Positions 35,027-43,216 of a stretch of DNA of 64,000 bases are shown one piece after another. The notes under the pieces were generated by a model that worked only from the letters and a program-made list of their open reading frames with translations, was not told where the DNA came from and made no database searches. The translations under genes and the position numbers were made by a program. Origin of the DNA: JACCVL01 sp963695375 (GTDB lineage: Bacteria > Actinomycetota > Actinomycetes > Propionibacteriales > Nocardioidaceae); contig OY968767.1 of NCBI GenBank assembly GCA_963695375.1, positions 806,001 to 870,000 on the forward strand. Direction: 5' to 3'. The number at the start of each line of letters is the position of its first letter. The first letter of the stretch is position 1.

Positions 35027-36577
35027 ATGGGGACGGTGCGCGGTCGCTGGGTGCTAACGGCGACCATCCTGGCCAGTGGCATGGCCATGCTCGACGGCAC
35101 CGTCGTCAACGTCGCGCTGCGGGTGATCGGCACCGATCTGGACGCGGACCTGGCCGACCTGCAGTGGGTCGTCAACGCGTACATGCTGACGCTGGCCAGC
35201 CTGATCCTGGTCGCGGGCTCGCTCGGCGACCTGTTCGGGCGGCGCCGGGTGTTTCTCGTCGGCGTGCTCTGGTTCGCCGCCGCCTCGGTGCTGTGCGGGC
35301 TGGCCCAGGACCCCGTGATGCTGATCGTCTCCCGAGCGCTGCAGGGCGTCGGTGGGGCGCTGCTGACCCCGGGCAGCCTCGCCATCCTGCACGCGACCTT
35401 CGCCCGCGACGACCGGGCCCGGGCCATCGGCGCCTGGGCGGGTCTCGGCGGGATCGCGGCGGCCGTCGGACCCTTCCTCGGTGGCTGGCTGGTCCAGGAG
35501 GCGTCGTGGCGCTACATCTTCTGGCTGAACGTGCCGCTGGCCGTCGCGGTCGTCGCCATCACCCTGCGGCACGTGCCGGAGAGCCGCGACACTGCCACGT
35601 CCGGCCAACGCGTCGACGCCACCGGCGCGGTGCTCGGCGCCGGCGGCCTCGCCGGGATCACGTACGCGCTGATCGAGGCCGGGAGCGGATGGTCCGCTGC
35701 GGTGCTGGCAAGCGCAGCAGCCGGGGCGGCCGCACTGGCGGCCTTCGTCACGCACCAGCGCCGGGCCCGCCTCCCGTTGGTGCCGCCGACCCTGTTCAGC
35801 TCGCGCACGTTCACCACCAGCAACGTGCTCACACTGGTCGTCTACGCCGCCCTCGGGTCGATGATGTTCTTCGTCGTCCTGCAGCTCCAGGTGACGGTCG
35901 GCTACACCCCGCTCGAGGCGGGGATATCGCTGCTTCCGGTTACCGCTCTGATGCTGCTGTTCTCCGCCCGGTCCGGGGCGCTGGCGGCCCGGCTCGGCCC
36001 GCGCCCGCAGATGACCGCAGGCCCGCTCGTCAGCGCGGTCGGCGTGCTGCTGCTGCTGGGCCTGGAGCCAGACAGCAGCTACCTCACCGACGTGCTGCCG
36101 GGGGTCACCGTCTTCGCCGTCGGGCTCACCATGCTCGTGGCTCCGCTGACGGCGACTGTGCTGGCCGCCGCGCCCGACCGGTACGCCGGAGTCGCCAGCG
36201 GTGTGAGCAACGCGGTGGCGCGGTCCGGCAGCCTGCTCGCGGTGGCGGCGCTGCCGGTCATGGTCGGCCTGGGCGGGGCCGACTACACCGACCCGCTGGC
36301 GTTCAGCGCCGGCTACCAGCAGGCCATGGTCGTCAGCGCGATCCTGCTGGTCGCCGGTGGGCTCACGGCACTGGTGGGACTCGCCGGCACCGACCGGGAG
36401 ACGCTGACCTCCGCCGAGCCGGCGCCGGCGCCGGCAGAGCCGGCTCCGGTCGGCGCGCGGACCGGCGCCGACGCACCGGGCTGGACCGAGTCGGAGACCG
36501 GGGGGCAGGCGGAGCACGACAGCGAATGCGTCTGCGACTTCCCGTACTGCCCGGTGCAGGCACCGGCCAGCCGCTGA
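35027..36577 (+). CDS. MFS multidrug exporter, DHA2 (14-TM) type
   Basis: A 516-residue major-facilitator protein with about 14 TM helices. The N-terminal half has MLDGTVVNVAL (motif D1), GDLFGRRRVF (motif A) and RALQGVGGALLTPGSLA (motif B/C), all typical of EmrB/QacA drug:H+ antiporters. A GTG six bases upstream is a competing start with better spacing to GGAGG. The C-terminus is odd: after an Ala/Pro-rich linker it ends with a tail holding three Cys and acidic residues (ECVCDFPYC), which could bind a metal. The substrate is unknown. Confidence 0.85.
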   Translation: MGTVRGRWVLTATILASGMAMLDGTVVNVALRVIGTDLDADLADLQWVVNAYMLTLASLILVAGSLGDLFGRRRVFLVGVLWFAAASVLCGLAQDPVMLIVSRALQGVGGALLTPGSLAILHATFARDDRARAIGAWAGLGGIAAAVGPFLGGWLVQEASWRYIFWLNVPLAVAVVAITLRHVPESRDTATSGQRVDATGAVLGAGGLAGITYALIEAGSGWSAAVLASAAAGAAALAAFVTHQRRARLPLVPPTLFSSRTFTTSNVLTLVVYAALGSMMFFVVLQLQVTVGYTPLEAGISLLPVTALMLLFSARSGALAARLGPRPQMTAGPLVSAVGVLLLLGLEPDSSYLTDVLPGVTVFAVGLTMLVAPLTATVLAAAPDRYAGVASGVSNAVARSGSLLAVAALPVMVGLGGADYTDPLAFSAGYQQAMVVSAILLVAGGLTALVGLAGTDRETLTSAEPAPAPAEPAPVGARTGADAPGWTESETGGQAEHDSECVCDFPYCPVQAPASR

Positions 36578-36617
36578 CCGGCTGGTCGGGCGTCGGCTCC
36601 CCGCAGTCCGCCGGCGG

Positions 36618-37391
36618 TCACATCAACCGGCGGACCTGTGCGAGCGGGGCGTGTCGCATGGCGGGCACGACCAGCCGCCACGGCCAGCCCGGCACCACGG
36701 CCTCGTCGACCTCCCGCTCGATCGCGTCGACCATGGCCCGGCAGCCGGTCTCGGTGTCGGCCATGAACCGCACCGCGTGGGCCACCCGCTCGTTCATCTC
36801 CGAGCGGATGTAGCCGGGGTACAGCGTCGTCACCCGGATCGGCCGACCGATCTGGTCGGCCCGAATCCCTTCAGCCAGTGCGGCGATCCCGGCCTTGGAG
36901 GCGGCGTACGTCGTCATCGCCCCGGGCATCCCGCGCGCCGCCGACACCGACGAGACGACCACCAGGTGGCCCGATCCCGCCGCCGTGAAACTCTCCATCG
37001 CCGCCTCGCACTGCGCCAGGGCCGCGACGAAGTTCGTCATCGCGGTCTGCCGGTTGGCGGCGAACCGCCCCGACCCGATCCGCGCGCCCTTGCCGAGGCC
37101 GGCGTTGACGATGACGCGATCGAGCCCGCCGAGCGCGTCGCGGCAGTCACGGAACACCGCGAACACCTCGTCGTGGTCGTCGACGTCGAGCCGACGGGTC
37201 ACGACGTCGATGTCGGGATGCCCGGCAACCAGCTCGCACCGCAGCGTGTCCAGGCGGTCCGTACGCCGTGCGGTCAGCGCCAGGTCACGACCCAAGGCGG
37301 CGAACAACCGGGCCATCCCGGCGCCCAGTCCCGAGCTCGCGCCGGTGATGAGAATCCGGCGACGAACGCGGCGGCTGCGTCGGTGGGGCAC
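36618..37391 (-). CDS. short-chain dehydrogenase, classical type
   Basis: A 257-residue SDR with TGASSGLGAGMA near residue 16, NAGLGKGARIG, SSVSAARGMPG and the catalytic YAASK. Many arginines precede the Rossmann strand (MPHRRSRRVRRR), a short basic extension. The substrate is unknown; the form is that of the acyl/keto-ester SDRs annotated as SDR family oxidoreductases in mycobacteria. The GTG at 37391 has a TAGGGT -10 six bases upstream and no Shine-Dalgarno. It is divergent from the GGDEF gene. Confidence 0.87.
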   Translation of the reverse strand: MPHRRSRRVRRRILITGASSGLGAGMARLFAALGRDLALTARRTDRLDTLRCELVAGHPDIDVVTRRLDVDDHDEVFAVFRDCRDALGGLDRVIVNAGLGKGARIGSGRFAANRQTAMTNFVAALAQCEAAMESFTAAGSGHLVVVSSVSAARGMPGAMTTYAASKAGIAALAEGIRADQIGRPIRVTTLYPGYIRSEMNERVAHAVRFMADTETGCRAMVDAIEREVDEAVVPGWPWRLVVPAMRHAPLAQVRRLM

Positions 37392-37397
37392 GCGGTG

Positions 37398-37403
37398 ACC
37401 CTA
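37398..37403 (-). promoter_or_regulatory. leaderless -10 (TAGGGT) for SDR gene
   Basis: On the minus strand TAGGGT ends six bases before the GTG at 37391. Its divergent partner is the TATCCT at 37416. Confidence 0.65.
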
Positions 37404-37415
37404 ACCGTGGAGTCC

Positions 37416-37421
37416 TATCCT
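37416..37421 (+). promoter_or_regulatory. leaderless -10 (TATCCT) for GGDEF gene
   Basis: TATCCT ends seven bases before the ATG at 37429, in a 37-base divergent gap. Confidence 0.6.
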
Positions 37422-37428
37422 CACCTGC

Positions 37429-38418
37429 ATGGCGGGATACGAGCCGGCGGCCCGCCGCCGACTGCCCACGGGGATCCCCGGCCGGACCGTCGCGGCGCAG
37501 ATGGGGGCGGCCGGCGCGGCCGTGCTGTTGCTGCTGCTGGCGATCAGCGACCTCGTCACCGATCGCCGGATGGACGAGACGCTGATCACCTGCGCCGCGG
37601 GCCTGGTGATCATCGGCACGCTGACCCGCCTGCTGCCCTGGCACCGGCTCTCCTCTCGCTGGACCCTGATCTGGCCGTTGCTGGTGCTGGTCGCGCTGCT
37701 CGTCGCAGCGCTGACCGAGGACGAGCTGACCCGGCAGCTGATCGGGTTCGCCGGGCTGGCGTTCCTCTACGTGGGGGTCACCCAGCCTCCGATGGCCGAG
37801 CTGCCGCTGCTCGCGGTCGCGATGCCCGCCTGGTGGTTCGCGATGGACCTCGCGCCGGGCGAGGCGATCGTGCGGTTGACCGTGACGGTCGTGGTGTGGG
37901 TGCTGATCGCCGAGATCCCCGCCCGCCTGCTGCGCCGGCTCCGGGTGGCGCAGGCACTGTTGTCGGTCAGGGCGCGGACGGATGCGCTGACCGGGCTTGC
38001 GAATCGGCACGACCTGGCGGCCGCGCTCGGCGCGCTGCTGGACGGGGACACGATCGTGCTGATCGACATGGACCACTTCAAGGTCTTCAACGACCAGCAC
38101 GGTCACCAGGCGGGCGATGCCGTGCTGGCCGGCTTCGGTCGGATGCTCGAGCAGGCGATCCGCACCTCGGACCTGGCGTTCCGGTATGGCGGTGAGGAGT
38201 TCCTGCTGCTGCTGAGCCAGGTCTCGTCCGAGCACGCCCAGCGGATGATCGAACGGATCGCCGCGGCCTGGGCCGAGGAGTCCGCGCTCACCTTCAGCGC
38301 CGGCATCGCGACGGTGTCCGACCGAGGGGCGGACACCACACTGGCCCGGGCGGATGCCGCCCTGTACGCGGCGAAGGCCGCCGGGCGGAACACCACCCGA
38401 GTGCACGACCCGGTGTGA
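37429..38418 (+). CDS. membrane diguanylate cyclase (GGDEF)
   Basis: A 329-residue protein with about six TM helices (residues 22-165) followed by a GGDEF domain: RTDALTGLANR, LIDMDHFKVFND, GDAVLAGF and the active-site loop RYGGEEF. The sequence GGEEF is a functional variant. It should make cyclic di-GMP from GTP. No RxxD inhibitory site is obvious, since the residues before the loop read RTSDLAFRYGG. The membrane part probably senses a signal. No EAL or HD-GYP partner lies nearby. Confidence 0.88.
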   Translation: MAGYEPAARRRLPTGIPGRTVAAQMGAAGAAVLLLLLAISDLVTDRRMDETLITCAAGLVIIGTLTRLLPWHRLSSRWTLIWPLLVLVALLVAALTEDELTRQLIGFAGLAFLYVGVTQPPMAELPLLAVAMPAWWFAMDLAPGEAIVRLTVTVVVWVLIAEIPARLLRRLRVAQALLSVRARTDALTGLANRHDLAAALGALLDGDTIVLIDMDHFKVFNDQHGHQAGDAVLAGFGRMLEQAIRTSDLAFRYGGEEFLLLLSQVSSEHAQRMIERIAAAWAEESALTFSAGIATVSDRGADTTLARADAALYAAKAAGRNTTRVHDPV

Positions 38419-38467
38419 TGCCCGCCCGGCGGCCCGGACGCCAGTCTGGCGGCGCGACCGCTCAGGC

Positions 38468-39157
38468 TCAGGCCTGAGGCGGCATCAGCACCTCGTCGAT
38501 CAGGTAGACGGTGGCGTTGGCGGTCTGGACACCGCCGCAGATCACGCTCGCACCGTTGACCTTCAGGTTGTCACCCGAGCCGGTCACCTTCACCGGCGCC
38601 TTGATGGCGGTCTCCTGCGAGCCGGTGATCTCGTCCGGGCCCAGCTGGCCGGGGACGACGTGGTACTGCAGCACGGTGCTCAGCGTCTCCGCACCCTGGG
38701 GGCTGGACAGTGCCGTCAGGGTGGACTTGGGAAGCTGGGCGAACGCGTCGTCGACGGGGGCGAAGACGGTGAACTCGCCGCCGTTGAGCGTGTCCACGAG
38801 GTCGACCTTCGGGTTCACCCCACCGGAGACCGCCGCGGTGAGCGTCTTCAGCAGCGGGTTGTTGCTCGCTGCCACGGCGACCGGGTCCTGGGCCATGCCG
38901 GACACCGAGCCGGCACCGTCCGGAACGGCCTTGGCGTAGTCGTCGCAACCGGGGCCGACGAGGGTGCTCGCCGGCTCGGCGGGCTCCTCGGAGGTGGGCT
39001 CCGGGGCCGGGTCCTGGGTGGTGGACGACGAGCCGGAACTGTCGGCGGCGCTCGTGTCGCTGCTGTCGTCGCTGCTGCCACAGGCGGACAGGGTGACGGC
39101 CATCGAGACCGCGGCGGCTGCCAGTCCCGTACGCCGCAGGGTGCGGGAAACACGCAT
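38468..39157 (-). CDS. fasciclin-domain lipoprotein
   Basis: A 229-residue secreted lipoprotein. The lipobox is VTLSAC, with the acylated Cys near residue 26. A Ser/Thr/Asp-rich linker precedes a single FAS1 domain with the H1 motif GEFTVFAPVDDAFAQLP, the YHVVPGQL segment and the H2-like ATVYLIDEVLMPP. It resembles mycobacterial MPT70/MPT83. Such proteins mediate adhesion or signalling at the surface. The ATG at 39157 has AGAGGAC upstream. It follows a sulfite-oxidase-like gene on the same strand. Confidence 0.87.
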   Translation of the reverse strand: MRVSRTLRRTGLAAAAVSMAVTLSACGSSDDSSDTSAADSSGSSSTTQDPAPEPTSEEPAEPASTLVGPGCDDYAKAVPDGAGSVSGMAQDPVAVAASNNPLLKTLTAAVSGGVNPKVDLVDTLNGGEFTVFAPVDDAFAQLPKSTLTALSSPQGAETLSTVLQYHVVPGQLGPDEITGSQETAIKAPVKVTGSGDNLKVNGASVICGGVQTANATVYLIDEVLMPPQA

Positions 39158-39301
39158 GATCGGGTCCTCTCGATTGGGGCGAGGTGTTCTCGTCCTCGGG
39201 TGACGTTCGCCACGAGGACCGCTCCGGATTGGCCGTCTCCGGCCCGGAGTCGAGGCCGGCCGGAGCACGCCGGTGCGCGTCGGTGCGTAGTCGGGACGCG
39301 G

Positions 39302-40885
39302 TCAGTCGACGGTGACGGCGACGCTGTGCCAGCCGGTGGCGCCGTCGGGACGCGGGGGAACGCGCTCGGCGGTCTGGGTCTCGCCGGATCCGTCGGTCGC
39401 GCGCACCTCGAGGGTGTGGCTGCCCGGGTCGGCGTCCCACTCCCACACCCACTGCCGCCAGGTGTCGTTCCCGTCCGCGGCCGCCAGCCGGGCCTGCTCC
39501 CAGGGGCCTTCGTCGACCCGGACCTCGACGCTGTCGACGCCGCGCGTCTGCGCCCAGGCCACGCCGGCGACCGTGACCGGTCCCGCCGACAAGGTGGCGA
39601 ACGACGCCGGGACGTCGATGCGAGAGGCCACCTTGATCGGGGCCTGCTCGGCCCAGCCGCGGTCGGTCCAGTAGGCGGAGAAGTCGGCGAAGCTGGTGAC
39701 CTCGATGTCGGTCAGCCACTTGGTCGCGGACACGTAGCCGTACAGGCCGGGGACCACCATCCGGGCCGGGAACCCGTGCTCGATCGGCAGCGGTTCACCA
39801 TTCATCGCGACGGCCACCATCGCGTCCCGGCCGTCGGTCAGGGCGGACACCGGTGTCCCTGCCGTGAACCCGTCGGCGCTGGTCGACAAGACGGCGTCGG
39901 CACCCTCCTGGACGCCCACCTCGTCCAACAGGTCCTTGAGCAGCACGCCGGTCCAGGTGGCGTTCCCGGCCAGCTCGCCACCGACCTGGTTCGACACGCA
40001 GGTCAGCGTCACCCTGCGCTCCACCAGCCGGCGGTCCAGCAGGTCGGCGAAGCTGAGCTCCAGCTCCTGGTCCACCGCGCCGTGAATCCGCAGCGACCAG
40101 CTGTCCGCTGGGACGTCCGGCGGGGTGAGCGCGGTGTCGATGCGGTAGAAGTCCGCGTTCGCGGTGAGGTAAGGCGTGATCCCCCGGACCGGCAGCGCGG
40201 TGCCCGGCGGGATCGGCCCGGCACCAGACGATGGCGCCGGGATCACCACCTCCGCGCGCGAGGCGATGGCTGCCGCCTGCCCGAACATCCGGGCGCCCAC
40301 CCCGCCGATCGCGACGACTGCACCGGTGGCGAGGACGGCCTCGAGGAAGCGGCGCCGGTCGAAGTCGGCGCCGACGTCGTCACCGGGGTGCGGTTGCCCC
40401 CACGGCGCGGACTCTGCGTCGCGCCGGCGCGACAACGTGGAGAGCAGCCAGGACAGCGTGCCGAGGCTGACGACCAGCGCCACCACGGCGGGGAGGATCG
40501 TCACCGGCACGGCGGCCAGCGAGGTCCGGTCGGTCGCCGCCGCCAGCAGCGCGAGCAGGCCCAGCACGGCGGTGATGCCGAGCGCCAGCCGCGGCCGGCG
40601 CAGCCCGGCGACGCCGGCACCTGCCGCCGCCAGGGCGATCGCGGTGAAGATCCCGGCCAGCAGGATCGGCTTGTCCGCGGTGCCGAACTGCTCGACCGCG
40701 AAGTCCTTCAGCGCCGGAGGCGCCAGGTCGATGGCGGCATTGCCGACCGACACCACGGGCGAGGGGACGCCGGTCAGGAAAGCGGCCACGACCGATGCCG
40801 AAGCCACCCCCGCGCCCGCGGCGAGCAGACCGGAGGCGGCGGCGGCCAGTCGGGTCCGTTTCCGGTAGCTGCTCACATCCGTCAT
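39302..40885 (-). CDS. membrane-anchored sulfite-oxidase-like molybdopterin enzyme
   Basis: A 527-residue protein. About four TM helices occupy residues 12-150, followed by a basic stretch with DRRRFLEAVLATGAVVAIGG, which resembles a fifth TM helix with an RR signal-like start. The oxidoreductase domain carries the Mo-ligand Cys in TLTCVSNQVGG, MNGEPLPIEHGFPARMVVPGLYG, and a C-terminal Mo-co dimerisation domain (VTVAGVAWAQTRGVDSVEVRVD). It oxidises or reduces an unknown periplasmic substrate. A fasciclin gene follows; in other actinomycetes this pair sits beside sigK/rskA, which are absent here. Confidence 0.85.
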   Translation of the reverse strand: MTDVSSYRKRTRLAAAASGLLAAGAGVASASVVAAFLTGVPSPVVSVGNAAIDLAPPALKDFAVEQFGTADKPILLAGIFTAIALAAAGAGVAGLRRPRLALGITAVLGLLALLAAATDRTSLAAVPVTILPAVVALVVSLGTLSWLLSTLSRRRDAESAPWGQPHPGDDVGADFDRRRFLEAVLATGAVVAIGGVGARMFGQAAAIASRAEVVIPAPSSGAGPIPPGTALPVRGITPYLTANADFYRIDTALTPPDVPADSWSLRIHGAVDQELELSFADLLDRRLVERRVTLTCVSNQVGGELAGNATWTGVLLKDLLDEVGVQEGADAVLSTSADGFTAGTPVSALTDGRDAMVAVAMNGEPLPIEHGFPARMVVPGLYGYVSATKWLTDIEVTSFADFSAYWTDRGWAEQAPIKVASRIDVPASFATLSAGPVTVAGVAWAQTRGVDSVEVRVDEGPWEQARLAAADGNDTWRQWVWEWDADPGSHTLEVRATDGSGETQTAERVPPRPDGATGWHSVAVTVD

Positions 40886-40916
40886 TCGGTCCTGTCGGCG
40901 GTCGAGATTGCTCACG

Positions 40917-40922
40917 TACCGT
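40917..40922 (+). promoter_or_regulatory. leaderless -10 (TACCGT) for pirin gene
   Basis: TACCGT ends seven bases before the GTG at 40930. Confidence 0.55.
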
Positions 40923-40929
40923 TGCGGGG

Positions 40930-41937
40930 GTGGAACGCACCGGTCCCGTGCTCGACCTGCTGCCCGGCCGGGTGGTCCCACTCAGCCCGCGCCGCCCGCA
41001 CCGCCCCATGGTCGCAGGAGTGGATGGTGAGTCGACCGCGCCCGACGACACGGTCGTCACCCGGCTGCTGCCGCAGCGGGAGCGCCGCACGGTCGGGGCC
41101 TGGTGCTTCGTCGACCACTACGGTCCCGACGACGTCCGCGACAGTGCCGGCATGCAGGTCGCCCCGCATCCGCACACCGGTCTGCAGACCGTGAGCTGGT
41201 TGTTCGAGGGGGACGTCCGGCACCGGGACACCGTGGGCAGCGACGCCCTGCTGCAACCGGACGTCCTCGGTCTGATGACCGCCGGCCGTGGCATCGCCCA
41301 CTCCGAGCGCTCGCCGCGTCGTCGGGCGGCTCGGCTGCACGGGGTCCAGCTGTGGGTGGCACTGCCGGACGAAGCCCGGGACGTGTCCCCCGCGTTCGAG
41401 CTGCACCGAGAGCTCCCGGTGCTGACGCCGACGGCGGGGGCCCGGGTGCGCGTCATGTTCGGTGAGCTCGCCGGGGTCCGCTCCCCCGCGACGACGTACT
41501 CCCCCATCGTCGGAGCCGACCTCGACCTCGACCCGGGCGTCACCGTCACGCTGCCGCTCGACCCGGCCTTCGAGCACGCGCTCGTCGTCGCCAGCGGGGG
41601 CGCGGACGTCCCCGGCGCCTCCCCGACCGGCCAGGGCATTGCACCGGGCGTGCTGGCCTACCTCGGCGACGGCCGCGCCGACGTCACGCTGGCGGCCGAC
41701 GGGGCCAGCGGGGCCCGCGTGCTGCTGCTGGGGGGACAGCCGTTCGAGGAGCGGCTGGTGATGTGGTGGAACTTCATCGGTCGCAGCCAGTCCGACATCG
41801 AGCTGGCCCGCAAGGCGTGGAACGACGACGACACCTCGCGCGAGGTGTTCGGCTCGGTCCGGGCGGACACCGGGTCCCGGATGCTGGCCCCGCCGATGCC
41901 CGGCGTTGCGCTGCGTCCGCGTGGTCGGACCGGGTGA
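40930..41937 (+). CDS. pirin family bicupin
   Basis: A 335-residue double-cupin protein. The N-terminal cupin has FVDHYGPDDV, the metal-ligand cluster HPHTGLQTVSWLFEG with two His, and GLMTAGRGIAHSERS with the third His; a Glu completes the site in this family. The C-terminal pirin domain ends with VMWWNFIGRS. Related proteins are quercetin dioxygenases or regulators. The GTG at 40930 is supported by the leaderless -10. Confidence 0.88.
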   Translation: MERTGPVLDLLPGRVVPLSPRRPHRPMVAGVDGESTAPDDTVVTRLLPQRERRTVGAWCFVDHYGPDDVRDSAGMQVAPHPHTGLQTVSWLFEGDVRHRDTVGSDALLQPDVLGLMTAGRGIAHSERSPRRRAARLHGVQLWVALPDEARDVSPAFELHRELPVLTPTAGARVRVMFGELAGVRSPATTYSPIVGADLDLDPGVTVTLPLDPAFEHALVVASGGADVPGASPTGQGIAPGVLAYLGDGRADVTLAADGASGARVLLLGGQPFEERLVMWWNFIGRSQSDIELARKAWNDDDTSREVFGSVRADTGSRMLAPPMPGVALRPRGRTG

Positions 41938-41964
41938 CCAGACGCGCCGCGCCGCCGCCCGAGG

Positions 41965-43170
41965 TCAGCCGCCCAGGTACCCCCCGGCCGCGGCTTCGTA
42001 CACGTCGAGGGTCTCGCGGGCGACGGTGTCCCAGCTGAACGAGCGCTCCACCCGAGCCCGGCCGGCCCGGCCCATCGCGGCGGCCCGCTCTCGGTCGGCG
42101 ACGACGGTGCCGAGCGCCGCGGCCAGGTCCGCCTCGAAGCGGCGCGGGTCCAGCGGCGAGCCGGAGCCGTCGCTCGCCTGCTCCAGGGGCACCAGCAGCC
42201 CGGTCTCCTCGTGCACGACGACCTCCGGGATCCCCCCGGTGGCGGTGGCGACCACCGCGGTCTCACAGGCCATCGCCTCCAGGTTGACGATGCCGAGCGG
42301 CTCGTAGACCGACGGGCAGCAGAAGACCGTGGCGGCGGTGAGCAAGGCGACGACGTCGGCGCGGGGCAGCATGCCGGAGATCCACACCAGTCCGTCGCGC
42401 CGCGTCCGCAGGTCGGCGACCAGCGCGTCCACCTCGGCGCCGATCTCGGCGGTGTCCGGGGCACCGGCGCAGAGCACCAGCTGGACGTCCGGGGGCAGCG
42501 CGGCCGCCGCCCGCAGCAGATGCGGCAAGCCCTTCTGCCGGGTGACACGTCCGACGAAGACGACGCTCGGTCGGTCCGGGTCGACGCCGAGCGCCCGGAC
42601 CCGGTCCGGGTCGTGGACCGGCCGCCACTCGTCGCTGTCGATGCCGTTGTGCACCACGTGCACCCGGTCCGGGTCGACGCCGGGATAGCTGCGCAGCACG
42701 TCGGCACGCATGGCCCGGCTGACGCCGATGACCGCAGCCGCTCCTTCGACCGCGGTGCGCTCCGCCCAGGCGCTGACGGCGTAGCCGCCGCCCAGCTGTT
42801 CCGCCTTCCACGGCCGCAGCGGCTCGAGACTGTGGGCGGTGAGCACGTGCGGAATCCCGTGCAGCAGGCCGGCGAGATGTCCGGCCATCGCGACGTACCA
42901 GGTGTGCGAGTGAAGCAGCTGGCTGCCGGCGCAGCCGGCAACCATGGCCAGATCCACACCGAGCGACTGCAGCGCCGGGTTGGCTCCCTGCAGCGGGTCC
43001 GGAACCGGGTACGCCGTCGTGCCGGGCTCGGTGCGCGCGGAGCCGAAGCAGTGCACCCGAACATCGAGCTCGTCCAACCGACGGAGCGCGCGGACCAGCT
43101 CGGCGACGTGCACCCCCGCACCGCCATAGACGTCCGGGGGGTACTCACGGGTCAACACGTCGGCTCGCAC
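41965..43170 (-). CDS. glgA: GT4 glycogen synthase / maltose-1-phosphate synthase (GlgA/GlgM)
   Basis: A 401-residue GT-B glycosyltransferase. It has the N-terminal REYPPDVYGGAGVHV loop, VHVVHNGIDSDEW, the phosphate-binding VGRVTRQKG and the C-terminal catalytic YEPLGIVNLEAMACE with its two Glu. Its divergent neighbour is glgC, as in mycobacteria where this enzyme (GlgM) joins ADP-glucose and glucose-1-phosphate to make maltose-1-phosphate for alpha-glucan; that activity is carried over from the family. The GTG start has a TAGGGT -10 six bases upstream. Confidence 0.9.
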   Translation of the reverse strand: MRADVLTREYPPDVYGGAGVHVAELVRALRRLDELDVRVHCFGSARTEPGTTAYPVPDPLQGANPALQSLGVDLAMVAGCAGSQLLHSHTWYVAMAGHLAGLLHGIPHVLTAHSLEPLRPWKAEQLGGGYAVSAWAERTAVEGAAAVIGVSRAMRADVLRSYPGVDPDRVHVVHNGIDSDEWRPVHDPDRVRALGVDPDRPSVVFVGRVTRQKGLPHLLRAAAALPPDVQLVLCAGAPDTAEIGAEVDALVADLRTRRDGLVWISGMLPRADVVALLTAATVFCCPSVYEPLGIVNLEAMACETAVVATATGGIPEVVVHEETGLLVPLEQASDGSGSPLDPRRFEADLAAALGTVVADRERAAAMGRAGRARVERSFSWDTVARETLDVYEAAAGGYLGG

Positions 43171-43176
43171 CAGCCG

Positions 43177-43182
43177 ACCCTA
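43177..43182 (-). promoter_or_regulatory. leaderless -10 (TAGGGT) for glgA
   Basis: On the minus strand TAGGGT ends six bases before the GTG at 43170. It is paired with an identical -10 for glgC in the same 46-base gap. Confidence 0.68.
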
Positions 43183-43203
43183 GTACCGGTCGACGGCACG
43201 CCC

Positions 43204-43209
43204 TAGGGT
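43204..43209 (+). promoter_or_regulatory. leaderless -10 (TAGGGT) for glgC
   Basis: TAGGGT ends seven bases before the ATG at 43217. glgA and glgC thus share a gap with mirror-image -10 elements. Confidence 0.65.
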
Positions 43210-43216
43210 CGCGGAC

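Noticed and set aside
38436..38477. Palindromes CGCCAGTCTGGCG and CTCAGGCCTGAG at the GGDEF/fasciclin junction
   Set aside because: They have no loop large enough for a hairpin and the second overlaps the fasciclin stop. They may be operator-like by chance, so I did not list a terminator.
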